From Desulfocicer sp963675955 (GTDB taxonomy: Bacteria; Desulfobacterota; Desulfobacteria; Desulfobacterales; Desulfobacteraceae): a stretch of 64,000 bases of DNA. Positions 40,844 through 50,897 of the stretch are shown in pieces. The stretch covers positions 62,001 to 126,000 of the forward strand of contig CAXXVR010000002.1 in NCBI GenBank assembly GCA_963675955.2, in the 5' to 3' direction. Both the position numbers and the translations under genes were made by a program. Numbering within the stretch: position 1 is the stretch's first letter; each line of letters starts with the position of its first letter. The notes beneath the pieces were generated by a model. That model was not told the DNA's origin. It was given only the letters and a program-made list of their open reading frames with translations, and did no database searches.

Positions 40844-43615
40844 TTATACTTTTTCCAGTGCCACGGCACAGGCTTTATATTCAGCGGTCAACGTGTCCGG
40901 GTCAAATGCTGGGTTGGTCAACCAGTTGGCGTTACCCTTTCTGAAGTGAAAGGCCATCCACACCATGCCTTCTGGTACTTCGGGGGTTACCCTGGCCCTG
41001 ACACATACCTCGCCCCGCCGGGATCTTACTTTGACAAAATCATTGAATGCAATGCCCATTTTTTCGGCATCCACGGGTGAAATGTCTGCGGTTTCTTCCC
41101 CCAGAAGCGTGTTCAATCCTTCACACCGGCCTGTCTGGGTTCGGGTGTGGTAGTGGTAAAGTCGTCGCCCTGTGCTGAGCACAAAGGGATAATCTTTATC
41201 AGTCACTTCTGCGGGTGGAGTCCATTCCACGGGATTAAATATTCCCAGACCACAGGAGAATTCACCGTTCTGGTGAAGCACGCAGGTACCGGGATGAGCC
41301 GTATCAGGACAGGGCCATTGGAGCCCGTCATTTTCAATACGATCATATTTGATTCCCCCAAGATTGGGGGCCACCACGGAAATCTCATTATCCCAGATTT
41401 CCCGGGCACTGTTAGAGCTCCATTCATGTCCCATGCGCCGGGCAAGTTGCTTAAAAATCCACCAATTGGGTTTTGCATAACCAGGGGGGACACTGGCCGT
41501 ACGGACCCGGCTTACCCTTCGCTCACTGTTGGTGAAGGTGCCGTCGTTCTCACTCCAGGCCGCGGCTGGAAACACTACATGGGCAAAGCGAGTGGTTTCA
41601 TTTTCAAAGATATCCTGGCACACGATGAATTCCGCCGATGCCAGTTCATGTTCCACCTTGCGGATATCAGGTTCCGTGTTGGCAAGGTTTTCCCCAAAGA
41701 TATAAAAGGCCCGCACTTTCCCATCCACAAGGCCATCCATCATCTGGGGAATCATCAAGCCGTTTTGGGATGGAAGGTTGGATACGCCCCAGAATTTTTC
41801 GAATTTTTTCCGGGCAGAACTGTCCGTAACCGCCTGGTATCCAGGAAACACATTGGGAAGTGCACCGCAGTCACAGGCCCCCTGAACGTTATTTTGTCCC
41901 CTCAGAGGGTTCACCCCGCCACATTCCTTTCCCATATTGCCCAGAAGCATCTGAAGATTGGCGGTGTCCATGACATTGTTTTTACCGCAGGTGTGCTCGG
42001 TGATGCCAAGTGTGTAACACAGCATCACGGGCTTCACCGATGCCAGCATACGTGCCGTCTTTCGAATGGTATCGGCATCAATACCCGATATTTCAGCCGC
42101 CCTTTCCGGGGGATATTTATTTACGCTTGCTTTTAATTCGTCAAATCCCACACAACAGGAGGAGACAAATTCTTTGTCATAGAGATCTTCCTCAATGAGC
42201 ACATTCATGATCCCGTTTAAGAGGGCAATATCACTTCCCACCTTCAAGGGCAGATGCAGCTCGGCAAAATCCACCAGGCGATGCCGCCGGGGATCAATGA
42301 CGATGAGACGAGCCCCTTTTTCCACGGCATTTTTTAAAAAGGTTGCGGCCACAGGATGGGCCTCGGTCATGTTTGACCCAATCACAAGAAACATTTTTGC
42401 CTTGGCAAACTCCCCAAAGGAGTTGGTCATGGCACCTGAACCAAATGATGTTGCCAGCCCGGCAACGGTGGGGGCATGTCAGGTGCGGGCGCAATGGTCT
42501 ATGTTATTGGTTTTAAACACCGCCCGGAACAGCTTTTGCATCTGGTAAGAATCTTCGTTGATGCTTCGGGCACAGCTGACACCTGCCAGGGCATCTGGGC
42601 CATCCTCTGCAATGATCTGTTTAAATTTTGAAGCCACAAGGTCCAGAGCTTCATCCCAGGTGGCCTTTCTGAGTTCCCCGTTTTCCCGGATCAGCGGTGT
42701 CTTGAGTCTGTCTTCGGAATAGATGAAGTCATAACCAAAACGACCCTTTACACACAGTCTACCCTGGTTGGGATTTCCCTCTTCCACACCGGTTACCTTT
42801 ATGATTTTCCCCTCTTTTACATGGAGCCACTGCTGGCACCCCACACCGCAATAGGGACAGGTGGTTCTGATCTTTTCTGTTTCCCAGGGCCGAATGGCAT
42901 TGAGGGCCTTTTTTTCCACCAGTGCCCCCACTGGACAGACCTGGACACATTCCCCGCAGAAAACGCAGTCCGATGTCAATAGAGAATCATCCTTTCCGGC
43001 AACAATTTTAGGTTGATCACCCTCATAGCCGAATGCAATGGCCCGGTTCCCCTGTACCTCATTGCAGGCTGCCACGCATCGGCCGCACATGATGCACCGG
43101 GAGCTGTCCCGTATGATCATGGGATTGTTCATCTTCAGGGGAATTTCCCTTGCCGGGGCAGCAGTATGTTTTCCCTGGACTTGATACTTATAAGCCAGTT
43201 CCTGGAGTTTACAGTCACCCCAGGCAGGGCAGAGATCTTCATAGCCATCATTGGAGACAACCTCCATCTGAAACTGGGTCCATGCATTATCTCCGGAAGA
43301 CCCGATGGTGCAGTTATGATTCCCCGAGGAGAGCATTTTTTCCAGAACTGTTTTTCTCTGTGCCACCACCCTGGGGGAGGCGGTTTTTACCACCATTTGA
43401 TCTTCTGCCGGGGTGGAACAGGCGGGTTTAAGATCCCGATGCCCCTCAATTTCCACTACACAGATGCCACAGGTCCCTGTGGGGGTGGTTCCCTTTAAAT
43501 AGCAAAGTGTGGGTATTTCATGGCGGTTTCGGGTTGCAATCTCCAGAATGGTTTCGCCGGGTTTAAAGATGCAGGCCATGCCATTTATGGTAATAATGGG
43601 TTCAACCACTGCCAA
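40844..43615 (-). CDS. fdhA: Formate dehydrogenase catalytic subunit, selenocysteine-containing, with N-terminal ferredoxin domain
   Basis: A single 923-residue gene interrupted by an in-frame TGA at 42481-42479 that encodes selenocysteine. The context is DHCART-U-HAPTVAGLATS, the FdhA/FdhF active-site motif. Order: 2Fe-2S domain (CYLKGTTPTGTCGIC), a NuoG-like Cys/His segment, two 4Fe-4S motifs (CIMCGRCVAAC, CVFCGECVQVC), the catalytic 4Fe-4S motif CPYCGVGC, then the molybdopterin domains with the Sec site and a C-terminal MGD-binding domain. It oxidises formate (or reduces CO2) in the cytosol, passing electrons to ferredoxin or NAD through partners not found here. No signal peptide is present. 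A hairpin suited to Sec insertion begins 12 bases after the TGA. Confidence 0.96.
42450..42466 (-). promoter_or_regulatory. Bacterial SECIS-like hairpin in fdhA
   Basis: On the mRNA strand GTTGCC-GGGCT-GGCAAC forms a 6-bp stem with a 5-base loop starting GG, 12 bases downstream of the UGA. Spacing and a loop opening with G residues fit SelB-binding bSECIS elements. Confidence 0.7.
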
Positions 43616-44320
43616 CTCCTTTTTTAAAATTTTATTCTCACTGCCGTTATTTTATAAAAATACTGAGAAGTTACTTTAAGATCCCATACCATGGTTTTTC
43701 AGTCTCAGTGCTTGATCACAGCATGGAGCACAGCACCCGTCACATTTGGTGAACTAACGGGGTCAGGCTTGTGTTCTTAGTTTTTTATAACCACCTGTGT
43801 TCCAAGGTAAGCTTAAGCAAAGCTTGCCGCATCCAAGCACCTTCCATTAATAAACGATCTATAGCACTCAACTATCTTGATTATTCTTTTTTTGTAAACG
43901 CTCCTGATCTTTTTAATATTAGTACAGGTGGTATGTGTTAATTTTTGTCGATATTAGATATCAAAATCTTTATTGTCAATATATTATGAATTAAAAACAC
44001 AAATAAAGACAATAAATGACTTGAACGTCAAAGAATTACTTATACAAACATTATTCTTAGGTCTGCATTGGAGTTGTTTTGGAAATTGCCAGTTTGAAGG
44101 GTGGCTTGATGGTTTGAGCCGTACGTTAAGAATGACTATGGGGATTGTTTCTATTTGGATTCTGGCTTCTTGATGTGTTATAGTATAATTTTACATTTTC
44201 AAATCTTTGAACGTCGTCCAACAAGTGCATGTGAACATAAATAATTTTACAAAAGACCCTGGCATTTCACCCGAACCCTTCGTAAAATTTCCCAAAACCA
44301 CATATATATGGGGGCATATC
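43616..44320. other. Long intergenic region with repeats D and C halves
   Basis: 705 bases without a convincing gene. It holds a repeat D left half (TGCTTGATCACAGCATGGAG from 43710) joined to a repeat C left half (AACGGGGTCAGGCTTGTGTT, 43756-43775). After that the sequence is AT-rich. A 66-codon frame at 43973 has no ribosome site or recognisable motif. The end contains the glgP promoter region. Confidence 0.5.
44155..44189 (+). promoter_or_regulatory. Candidate promoter of glgP
   Basis: TTGGAT (44155-44160), an 18-base spacer and TATAGT (44179-44184), or the perfect TATAAT at 44184-44189 with a poorer -35. It lies about 130 bases upstream of the likely start at 44321. The choice between the two -10 boxes is open. 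Confidence 0.35.
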
Positions 44321-46804
44321 ATGGATACTGCATCACCGGAAAAAAAAGACGAATCACGCTGTGAGCCACTGACCCAGGATGACGAATCCGGCATTCAAAA
44401 AGCGCTTTTGAGTCATTTGTTGAGTTTCCAGGGAAGGGACCCGGAACGGGCCGGCAACGAGGACATGTACATGTCCCTGGCATACACCATGCGTGATCTC
44501 ATGGTTAAAAAATGGATCAATACCCAAAAAGGGTATTACGCCAAACATCAGAAACGGGTGTATTATCTATCCATGGAGTTTCTCATTGGGCGATCCCTTG
44601 GCAACAGTCTTATCAACCTCGGATTTTTTGATGCCGTGTCCAGCGTCCTGGGTAAAATGGGCTATGACATGGATGCCATCCGGGAAAAAGAGGAGGATGC
44701 TGCCCTGGGCAATGGTGGCCTTGGCCGTCTGGCAGCCTGTTTTATGGATTCCATCGCCACCCTTAAGATCCCCGCCTATGGGTATGGTATCAATTATGAG
44801 TATGGCCTGTTTAATCAGCGGATCATTGATGGATATCAGGTGGAAAGTCCAGATAACTGGCTCCGGTTCGGCACGCCCTGGCAGTTTGAGCGATCCATGC
44901 CCCTGTATCCGGTATCGTTTTACGGAAAGGTTCATGCCTATTATGATGATCAGGGCCGGTACCGCTGCCAGTGGGTGGATACTGAAGTGGTCATGGCCAA
45001 TGCCTGTGATGTGCTCATTCCCGGATATAAGAATGATAATGTTATCAATATGAGGCTCTGGAAGGCAAAGGGTTCCAGGGAGCTGGATCTTGTTGATTTC
45101 AACCGGGGTGATTATATCGGGGCCGTGGAATACAAGGTCAAGTCTGAAACTATTTCAAAACTGTTGTATCCTGCGGATGAGGCCTATGCAGGTCGGGAGC
45201 TGAGGCTCAAGCAGCAGTATTTCTTTGTGGCGGCAACTTTCCAGGATATTTTCCGGCGTTTCAACAAGAGAAGTGACGATATAGATACCTTTTCTGATAA
45301 GGTGGCAGTGCAGCTCAATGATACCCACCCCGCCATTGGTATCCCTGAACTCATGCGCCTTTTGATGGATGTTTACGGCCTTCAATGGGAACGGGCCTTT
45401 CGCATCTGCGAAAAAACCTTTGCCTATACCAATCATACATTGATGCCCGAAGCCCTGGAGACCTGGCCTGTGGATCTCATGGGCAGGGTATTGCCCCGCC
45501 ACCTTGAGATTATTTATGAAATTAACAGCCGGTTCCTGGCCCAGGTGGCCCGGCGTTATCCAGGTGACCAGAGAAAATTGCGGGAAATGTCCATCATTGA
45601 TGAAGGCCCCCCAAAAAAGATACGCATGGCTCATCTGGCCATTGTGGGCAGCCATTCGGTGAACGGTGTGGCAGCCCTGCATACCGAACTTTTAAAAAAC
45701 GGTCTTTTCAAGGACTTTCATGCGTTTTATCCCGGAAAGCTAAATAACAAGACTAACGGAATCACCCCGAGGCGCTGGCTTTTAAAGTGTAATCCAGGCC
45801 TTGCCTCTCTCATCTCCGGTAAAATCGGGGATGGCTGGGTCACGGATCTGGAACAGTTAAGACAGCTTATTCCCCTTGCCGATGACCTGGATTTTCAGGA
45901 GCAGTTTGCAGAGGTAAAGCGCCAGAACAAGGTGGCCCTTACCAGAATTATCCGGGAGAGCTGTGGCGTTAATGTCAGTCCGGATTCCCTGTTTGATATT
46001 CAGGTAAAACGTATCCATGAGTATAAACGTCAGGTTTTGAACCTGCTGCATGTTATTACGGTGTATCACAGGATTTTGACCCATCCGGAGGTAAGATATA
46101 ATCCCAGAACAGTGGTGTTTGCAGGTAAGGCTGCTCCCTCCTATCAGAAGGCCAAACTCATCATCAAGCTGATCCACTCCGTTGCTGATGTAATTAATAA
46201 TGATCCCCGGGTGGGGGACCAGCTGAAAGTGGTTTTTATTCCCAATTATGGCGTTTCCCTGGCGGAAAAAATAATTCCGGCGGCTGATCTGTCCGAACAG
46301 ATCTCAACGGCTGGTACGGAGGCCTCTGGTACCGGCAATATGAAATTTGCCCTGAACGGAGCCCTGACCATCGGTACCCTGGATGGTGCCAACATTGAAA
46401 TCCGGGAGGAAGTTGGGCCGGAAAATTTCTTTTTGTTCGGCATGACCGCAGAAGAAGCCCAGTGGGAAAAAAAGTTTCCCCGTAAAACCCCCTGGCAGAT
46501 CTATGAGGAAAATCCTGAACTTCATACTGCCATTGATGCCATTGGCAACGGTGGCTTCAGCGGGGGGGACAGATCCATGTTTAAACGCATTGTGGCCGAT
46601 CTTTTGAATCATCACAAGGATCCCTATCTCCACCTTATGGATTTCCAGGATTATATTCGGTGCCAGGATATGGTCAGTCAGGTCTACGAAGACCGTGCTG
46701 AATGGCGCAGACGTGCGATTTTAAATGTCGCTGGCATGGGCAAGTTTTCCACGGATCGTACCATCCGTGATTATGCCAGGGATATCTGGGGTATTCCGCT
46801 TTAA
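44321..46804 (+). CDS. glgP: Glycogen/alpha-glucan phosphorylase
   Basis: Releases glucose-1-phosphate from storage glucan using phosphate and PLP. 827 residues from ATG 44321, which follows GGGGG; an upstream frame from 44207 adds non-family sequence. Family motifs: YYLSMEFLIGRSLGNSLIN, EEDAALGNGGLGRLAACF, the glucan-binding and phosphate-binding loops KLNNKTNGITPRRWL, and the PLP lysine K675 in EASGTGNMKFALNGALTIG. The protein has full length and no missing motif. No other glycogen genes are nearby. It points to an organism that stores carbohydrate. Confidence 0.95.
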   Translation: MDTASPEKKDESRCEPLTQDDESGIQKALLSHLLSFQGRDPERAGNEDMYMSLAYTMRDLMVKKWINTQKGYYAKHQKRVYYLSMEFLIGRSLGNSLINLGFFDAVSSVLGKMGYDMDAIREKEEDAALGNGGLGRLAACFMDSIATLKIPAYGYGINYEYGLFNQRIIDGYQVESPDNWLRFGTPWQFERSMPLYPVSFYGKVHAYYDDQGRYRCQWVDTEVVMANACDVLIPGYKNDNVINMRLWKAKGSRELDLVDFNRGDYIGAVEYKVKSETISKLLYPADEAYAGRELRLKQQYFFVAATFQDIFRRFNKRSDDIDTFSDKVAVQLNDTHPAIGIPELMRLLMDVYGLQWERAFRICEKTFAYTNHTLMPEALETWPVDLMGRVLPRHLEIIYEINSRFLAQVARRYPGDQRKLREMSIIDEGPPKKIRMAHLAIVGSHSVNGVAALHTELLKNGLFKDFHAFYPGKLNNKTNGITPRRWLLKCNPGLASLISGKIGDGWVTDLEQLRQLIPLADDLDFQEQFAEVKRQNKVALTRIIRESCGVNVSPDSLFDIQVKRIHEYKRQVLNLLHVITVYHRILTHPEVRYNPRTVVFAGKAAPSYQKAKLIIKLIHSVADVINNDPRVGDQLKVVFIPNYGVSLAEKIIPAADLSEQISTAGTEASGTGNMKFALNGALTIGTLDGANIEIREEVGPENFFLFGMTAEEAQWEKKFPRKTPWQIYEENPELHTAIDAIGNGGFSGGDRSMFKRIVADLLNHHKDPYLHLMDFQDYIRCQDMVSQVYEDRAEWRRRAILNVAGMGKFSTDRTIRDYARDIWGIPL

Positions 46805-47313
46805 TATCTGGGGGATTGCTCACAATATTGGTCATTTTTTGTGGGGTTCAGGTTTGTGTTATTGGCATTATCGCTGGTTTTGGCGTTTGTACAGGCCGTG
46901 GTCGATAACGTCAACAGTACAAGCCTGCCCCCGTTGATCCCAAGGCTGACCCCGTTTATCCAACAATTACGGTGAGTGGGCCATACGATGCCAAAGCCCC
47001 CCACAACCCAAGCTTTTTCTGTTCTGAAGACCCTCCACAATTACCAATGCAAAATCTTTTGTAATTACTGCTGTAAAGAAAAATCATCTGTTTTCTATTT
47101 GCTGGTTAAATCACGAACGTTCGTTCAATTTTTGCCTTGATTTGTTCTCTTGCATGGGGTATGTCAAATGGATAAAAAAGATGGCAGAGGTGTGAACTTT
47201 CCGGATAATTATCCTGTGGGGAGTTGACGATTTTGGCCACCAGGGGGGGGATGCCCGAAGGCAGTACTCCAAGTGTCCCTGTTGATTTTATCTTAAATGG
47301 AGGTGTGCAGGAG
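46805..47313. other. Intergenic region with repeat C and an operator-like palindrome
   Basis: 509 bases without a gene. Repeat C occupies 46843-46933: left arm GGGGTTCAGGTTTGTGTTAT, right arm from 46904 (GATAACGTCAACAGTACAAG). A further GGCTGACCCCGTT end piece lies at 46944-46956. A 12-bp perfect palindrome ACGAACGTTCGT is at 47113-47124. The stretch 47224-47313 is open in the SDR frame but has no family similarity, and the better ribosome site is at 47308. Confidence 0.6.
47113..47124. promoter_or_regulatory. Palindrome, possible TetR-type operator
   Basis: ACGAACGTTCGT is a perfect 12-bp palindrome 190 bases upstream of the SDR start. Such short CG-centred palindromes are common operators of TetR-family regulators of acyl-CoA metabolism. 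No regulator gene is adjacent. Confidence 0.3.
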
Positions 47314-48066
47314 ATGAAGGACTTTAATCTGGACAAAAGAGTTGCGGTTATCACTGGTGCAAGCAGGGGGATCGGATTTGCAGTTGCACAGAAGCTTGCC
47401 CGGAACGGGGCACGATGCATATTGGTAAGCCGGAAACTGGAATCCCTGGAAAAGGCTGCTGCCCAAATTCGGGAAGAGGGTTTTAAGGCCGAAGCCATGG
47501 CCTGTCACACGGGATACCCGGATCAGATAAAAACCATGTATGAAAAAATCGTGGACACATACGGTTCTCTGGATATTCTGGTGAACAATGCCGCCACAAA
47601 TCCCCACTTTGGTGAGATGATCACCGCCGATGAAAATGTCTGGAATAAAACCCTTGATGTGAATGTTAAAGGGCCTTTTTTCATGATCAAGCACGCCGTA
47701 CCCCTGATGAAGGATAAGGGAGCAATTGTGAATGTGGCCTCGGTGAATGCTGTAAAGCCGGGGATGTTCCAGGGGGTTTATTCCGCCACCAAGGCGGCCC
47801 TTGTGAATATGACTCAGACCCTGGCACGGGAACTTGCCCCCAAAGGCATCCGGATAAATGCCCTGCTGCCGGGCCTCACCGACACCAAATTTGCCAGCGC
47901 CATTATCTCTTCCGACGAAATCTGTAAACATGCTTTGGCCCAGATTCCCCTGGGACGCTATGCTGCACCGGAGGAGATGGCCGGAGCTGTTTTGTATCTG
48001 GTGTCCGATGCCGCTTCTTTTACCACGGGCGCAAGCCTTATCTGTGATGGGGGGATGCTGGTATAA
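47314..48066 (+). CDS. SDR family oxidoreductase, probable 3-hydroxyacyl-CoA dehydrogenase
   Basis: 250 residues from ATG 47314 after AGGAG. NAD(P) motif TGASRGIG (15-22), ILVNNAATNP (about 90), and the catalytic Tyr156/Lys160 in YSATK, with VNVASVNA supplying the Ser. Classical short-chain dehydrogenase of the FabG-like type. It is followed by acyl-CoA dehydrogenase and enoyl-CoA hydratase genes, so I infer the third beta-oxidation step, NAD-dependent oxidation of a 3-hydroxyacyl-CoA, although other secondary alcohols are possible. No thiolase is encoded next to it. Confidence 0.85.
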   Translation: MKDFNLDKRVAVITGASRGIGFAVAQKLARNGARCILVSRKLESLEKAAAQIREEGFKAEAMACHTGYPDQIKTMYEKIVDTYGSLDILVNNAATNPHFGEMITADENVWNKTLDVNVKGPFFMIKHAVPLMKDKGAIVNVASVNAVKPGMFQGVYSATKAALVNMTQTLARELAPKGIRINALLPGLTDTKFASAIISSDEICKHALAQIPLGRYAAPEEMAGAVLYLVSDAASFTTGASLICDGGMLV

Positions 48067-48205
48067 CAGCCCGGCGTTGCCTCCCCATGGCCGGACCGCT
48101 CGTCCGCCGCGGGCTCTGCTGTCGCCATTTTCATATAAACCCCACATGTCCTGTCGGACACAACGAATATTGAAAGAACCCAGTACCCAAAACATACTAC
48201 CCAAT
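48062..48205. repeat. Dispersed repeat B, copy 4 (alternative stem)
   Basis: Fills the gap between SDR and acyl-CoA dehydrogenase. Blocks: CGGGCTCTGCTGTCGCCATT, TTTTCATATAAACCCCACATG, then stem TGTCC (48147-48151) / GGACA (48156-48160), CACAACGAATATTGA and ACCCAGTACCCAAAAC. The flanks match copy 1, but the stem sequence is different and still pairs. Confidence 0.7.
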
Positions 48206-48218
48206 TTGAGGATGATTC

Positions 48219-50018
48219 ATGGCAGACAAATTCATGAGCATGAAAAATTTACAGTTTACCCTTCACACCACCGTGGCGGCCATGGACAAGTCAGATGCCC
48301 AGGCATTAAACGGCCATGATGAAAAATCCATGGATATGGTGCTTGCGGCGGCCCTGGAGTTTGCCACAAAGGCGTTGCACCCGATTTTTGAAGACATGGA
48401 CAGAAAACCGCCCACACTTTCCGGGGGACAGGTGCAGGTTCACCCGGATGTCCGCAGTATTCTGACAACCCTGGGCCATGATGGATGGATCTCTGCCGTA
48501 CTCCCGGAACAATGGGACGGCGAAAACATGCCGGCAACGCTGCTGCACTGTATTAATTTTATTTTTGCCTCAGCTAACTACTCGGCATCCGCCTATTCCG
48601 GACTCACCATTGGTGCGGCCCGGCTGATTCTAACCTTTGGTTCCAGCATCCTCCAGGAGATTTACCTGCCCCCCATGCTGTCCGGGAAATGGCAGGGAAC
48701 CATGGCGCTGACAGAACCCGAGGCGGGCAGTTCCCTTGGGGATCTGTCCACCATGGCAGTACCCCTTGCCGGGGGAGATTATGCCATTTCCGGTGAAAAG
48801 GTGTTTATTTCTGCCGGGGATCATGACGGGGTGGACAATGTGGTGCATCTGATGCTGGCACGGATCAAGGATGCCCCTCCGGGTCCCAAGGGAATTTCTT
48901 TGTTTGTGGTTCCCAAATTAAGGCCCGATGACCAGGGGAAACTGGTGGACAACGATGTCGTTGTTACCCAGGTGTTCCATAAGCTGGGATACCGGGGCAC
49001 CCCCATCACAGGGCTTCGTCTGGGTGAGAAAAACAATTGCCGGGGATATCTGGTGGGTGAACCCCACCGGGGCCTTTCCTGCATGTTCAAGATGATGAAC
49101 AGTGCACGCCTGGAAGTGGGCATGGGGGCCACGGCCATAGCCACGGCGGCCTACCACGCGGCCCTTGACTATTGCCGGACCCGGAAGCAGGGCAGGGCAC
49201 TTACCGATCCCCGGGATGCCCCCCAGCGCCCCATCATTGGACATCCGGATGTGAAACGCATGCTTTTGTTCCAGAGAGCCATATCTGAAGGGGCACTGGC
49301 CCTGATTCTGCAGTGTGGTATCTGGGAGGATATTTTAACCCGGTATCCGGATAAGAAGCAGTATCACCTGCTCCTGGAATTGCTCACCCCGGTGGCCAAG
49401 TCATTTCCGTCGGAGATGGGCATCCACAGTGTCAGCCAGAGCCTTCAATGTTTTGGTGGATATGGGTATTGCGAGGATTTCCCTGTGGAGCAGCATTTCC
49501 GGGACATGCGTATTCATCCCATCCACGAGGGCACCACGGGTATCCAGGCCATGGATCTGCTGGGCCGGAAGGTGGTCATGGAAAACGGCAAGGCTCTGGT
49601 ATTGTTGAAACAGGAAATGGAAGCCTGCATGGAAAGGGTCAAGCAACATAAATCCCTTGAAAAGATGGCAGGGGAGTTGTCCCGGGGGATAACCGTCCTT
49701 GAAGAAACCACCATGGCCCTGGGTGCTCTGGCCATGGAAAAGGGGGCCGGGGCCTATCTGGCCGATGCCACCCTGTATCTTGAAATGTTCGGCATCCTTG
49801 TTATTGCCTGGCAGTGGCTGGATATGGCCGGGGCTGCGGCAAACGCTTTAGAGATATCCTCCCTTAAAAAATCAGACGTATTGTTTTACGAGGGTAAAAT
49901 CCATGTGGCAAGGTACTATTTTTCCCATGAAGTGCCCAAAATAAAAGCCTTGTCCCATACCCTGACCCACAGCAATGGGGTGACCCTGGATATGCCAGAG
50001 GCCTGTTTCACCGCTTAG
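48219..50018 (+). CDS. Acyl-CoA dehydrogenase, large (DmdC-like) type
   Basis: 599 residues. The central ACAD fold shows TMALTEPEAGSSLGDLSTMA (FAD/substrate), ISGEKVFISAGDHD, and the catalytic Glu in IHPIHEGTTGIQAMDLLGRKV (about 425). The long N-terminal part and the extra C-terminal helical domain (about 460-599) are those of the subgroup that contains 3-methylthiopropanoyl-CoA dehydrogenase DmdC. It introduces a trans double bond in an acyl-CoA with FAD and electron-transfer flavoprotein as acceptor. It is the middle gene of a three-gene beta-oxidation set. The start at 48219 follows GAGGATG. Confidence 0.93.
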   Translation: MADKFMSMKNLQFTLHTTVAAMDKSDAQALNGHDEKSMDMVLAAALEFATKALHPIFEDMDRKPPTLSGGQVQVHPDVRSILTTLGHDGWISAVLPEQWDGENMPATLLHCINFIFASANYSASAYSGLTIGAARLILTFGSSILQEIYLPPMLSGKWQGTMALTEPEAGSSLGDLSTMAVPLAGGDYAISGEKVFISAGDHDGVDNVVHLMLARIKDAPPGPKGISLFVVPKLRPDDQGKLVDNDVVVTQVFHKLGYRGTPITGLRLGEKNNCRGYLVGEPHRGLSCMFKMMNSARLEVGMGATAIATAAYHAALDYCRTRKQGRALTDPRDAPQRPIIGHPDVKRMLLFQRAISEGALALILQCGIWEDILTRYPDKKQYHLLLELLTPVAKSFPSEMGIHSVSQSLQCFGGYGYCEDFPVEQHFRDMRIHPIHEGTTGIQAMDLLGRKVVMENGKALVLLKQEMEACMERVKQHKSLEKMAGELSRGITVLEETTMALGALAMEKGAGAYLADATLYLEMFGILVIAWQWLDMAGAAANALEISSLKKSDVLFYEGKIHVARYYFSHEVPKIKALSHTLTHSNGVTLDMPEACFTA

Positions 50019-50043
50019 GAACCCAAAAGGAAGGAAAAACAAA

Positions 50044-50805
50044 ATGAACGAAGAAAAATCCACCAATCCCCTGGAATTTAAAGTAAACGATGGGATCGGA
50101 TACCTGACCTTGAATCGCCCGGAAACCTATAATGCCTTTGATCTTCCCATGGTGGAAGCCTTCGAAACCTTTTTAAGGGAGCGAAGATACGATGAGACCA
50201 CCCGGGTGATCATCCTTGATGGCGGCAGTGCCAAGGGCTTTTGTGCCGGCCTTGACACCAAGGGATATGCCCCGGAAATTTTTGCCATGTCACCGGTGAA
50301 GGCCTATGATGCCCAGGCCCGTATGAGCCGGCTGTTCCTTGCCATGCGTCAGCTGCCCCAGCCCATCATTGCCTGTATCCACGGGGCTGCCGCCGGCATC
50401 GGGTTTTCCCTGGCCATGGCCTCAGATATCCGGATACTGGCCGAGGATGCCCGGTTTTCAGCGGCGTATATCAATATTGGTCTTGGCGGGGCGGACATGG
50501 CCTCTTCTTATTTTCTGCCCCGTCTCATCGGAGCGGGAAGGGCCTATGAATACCTTCTCACCGGCAATTGGATGGATGCCTCAACGGCCATGGACCTGGG
50601 GTTTGCCTCCCGGGTGGTTAATAAGGAGGGGATGCTGAAAACAGCGGAAGGGCTGGCCAGAACCATGGTGGAAAAAAATCCCATGGGCCTTCGCATGACC
50701 AAGGAGGCCATCAACGTGAATCTGGATTGTGCCGGGCTTGAGGCGGCCTTGAACATTGAAGACAGAAATCAGATGATGATTGCCTATACCTACCGGATAA
50801 AATGA
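50044..50805 (+). CDS. Enoyl-CoA hydratase/isomerase family protein
   Basis: 253 residues, crotonase fold. Oxyanion-hole segments FCAGLDTKGYAPE (about 60) and CIHGAAAGIGFSLAMASDIR (about 110-130). The usual catalytic Glu residues of hydratases are replaced (AAAGIGFSLAM; LGGADMASSY), so its reaction might be isomerisation or hydrolysis rather than hydration. Good ribosome site AAGGAAGG. It begins 25 bases after the acyl-CoA dehydrogenase and completes the operon. It is clearly different in sequence from the enoyl-CoA hydratase at 31.1 kb. Confidence 0.88.
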   Translation: MNEEKSTNPLEFKVNDGIGYLTLNRPETYNAFDLPMVEAFETFLRERRYDETTRVIILDGGSAKGFCAGLDTKGYAPEIFAMSPVKAYDAQARMSRLFLAMRQLPQPIIACIHGAAAGIGFSLAMASDIRILAEDARFSAAYINIGLGGADMASSYFLPRLIGAGRAYEYLLTGNWMDASTAMDLGFASRVVNKEGMLKTAEGLARTMVEKNPMGLRMTKEAINVNLDCAGLEAALNIEDRNQMMIAYTYRIK

Positions 50806-50897
50806 ATATGGGGGTATCCCCTAAGACTCTTATCTTCGATTTTTGTGTTATTTTGGCAAATGAATCAAAAAACCTTTTTGGTTCTGGCTTGTCCAGG

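Noticed and set aside
41147..42136. Plus-strand 329-codon frame inside fdhA
   Set aside because: Antisense to conserved molybdopterin-domain sequence; no motif or ribosome site of its own.
43973..44173. 66-codon plus-strand frame before glgP
   Set aside because: No ribosome site or motif, and atypical composition; probably chance.
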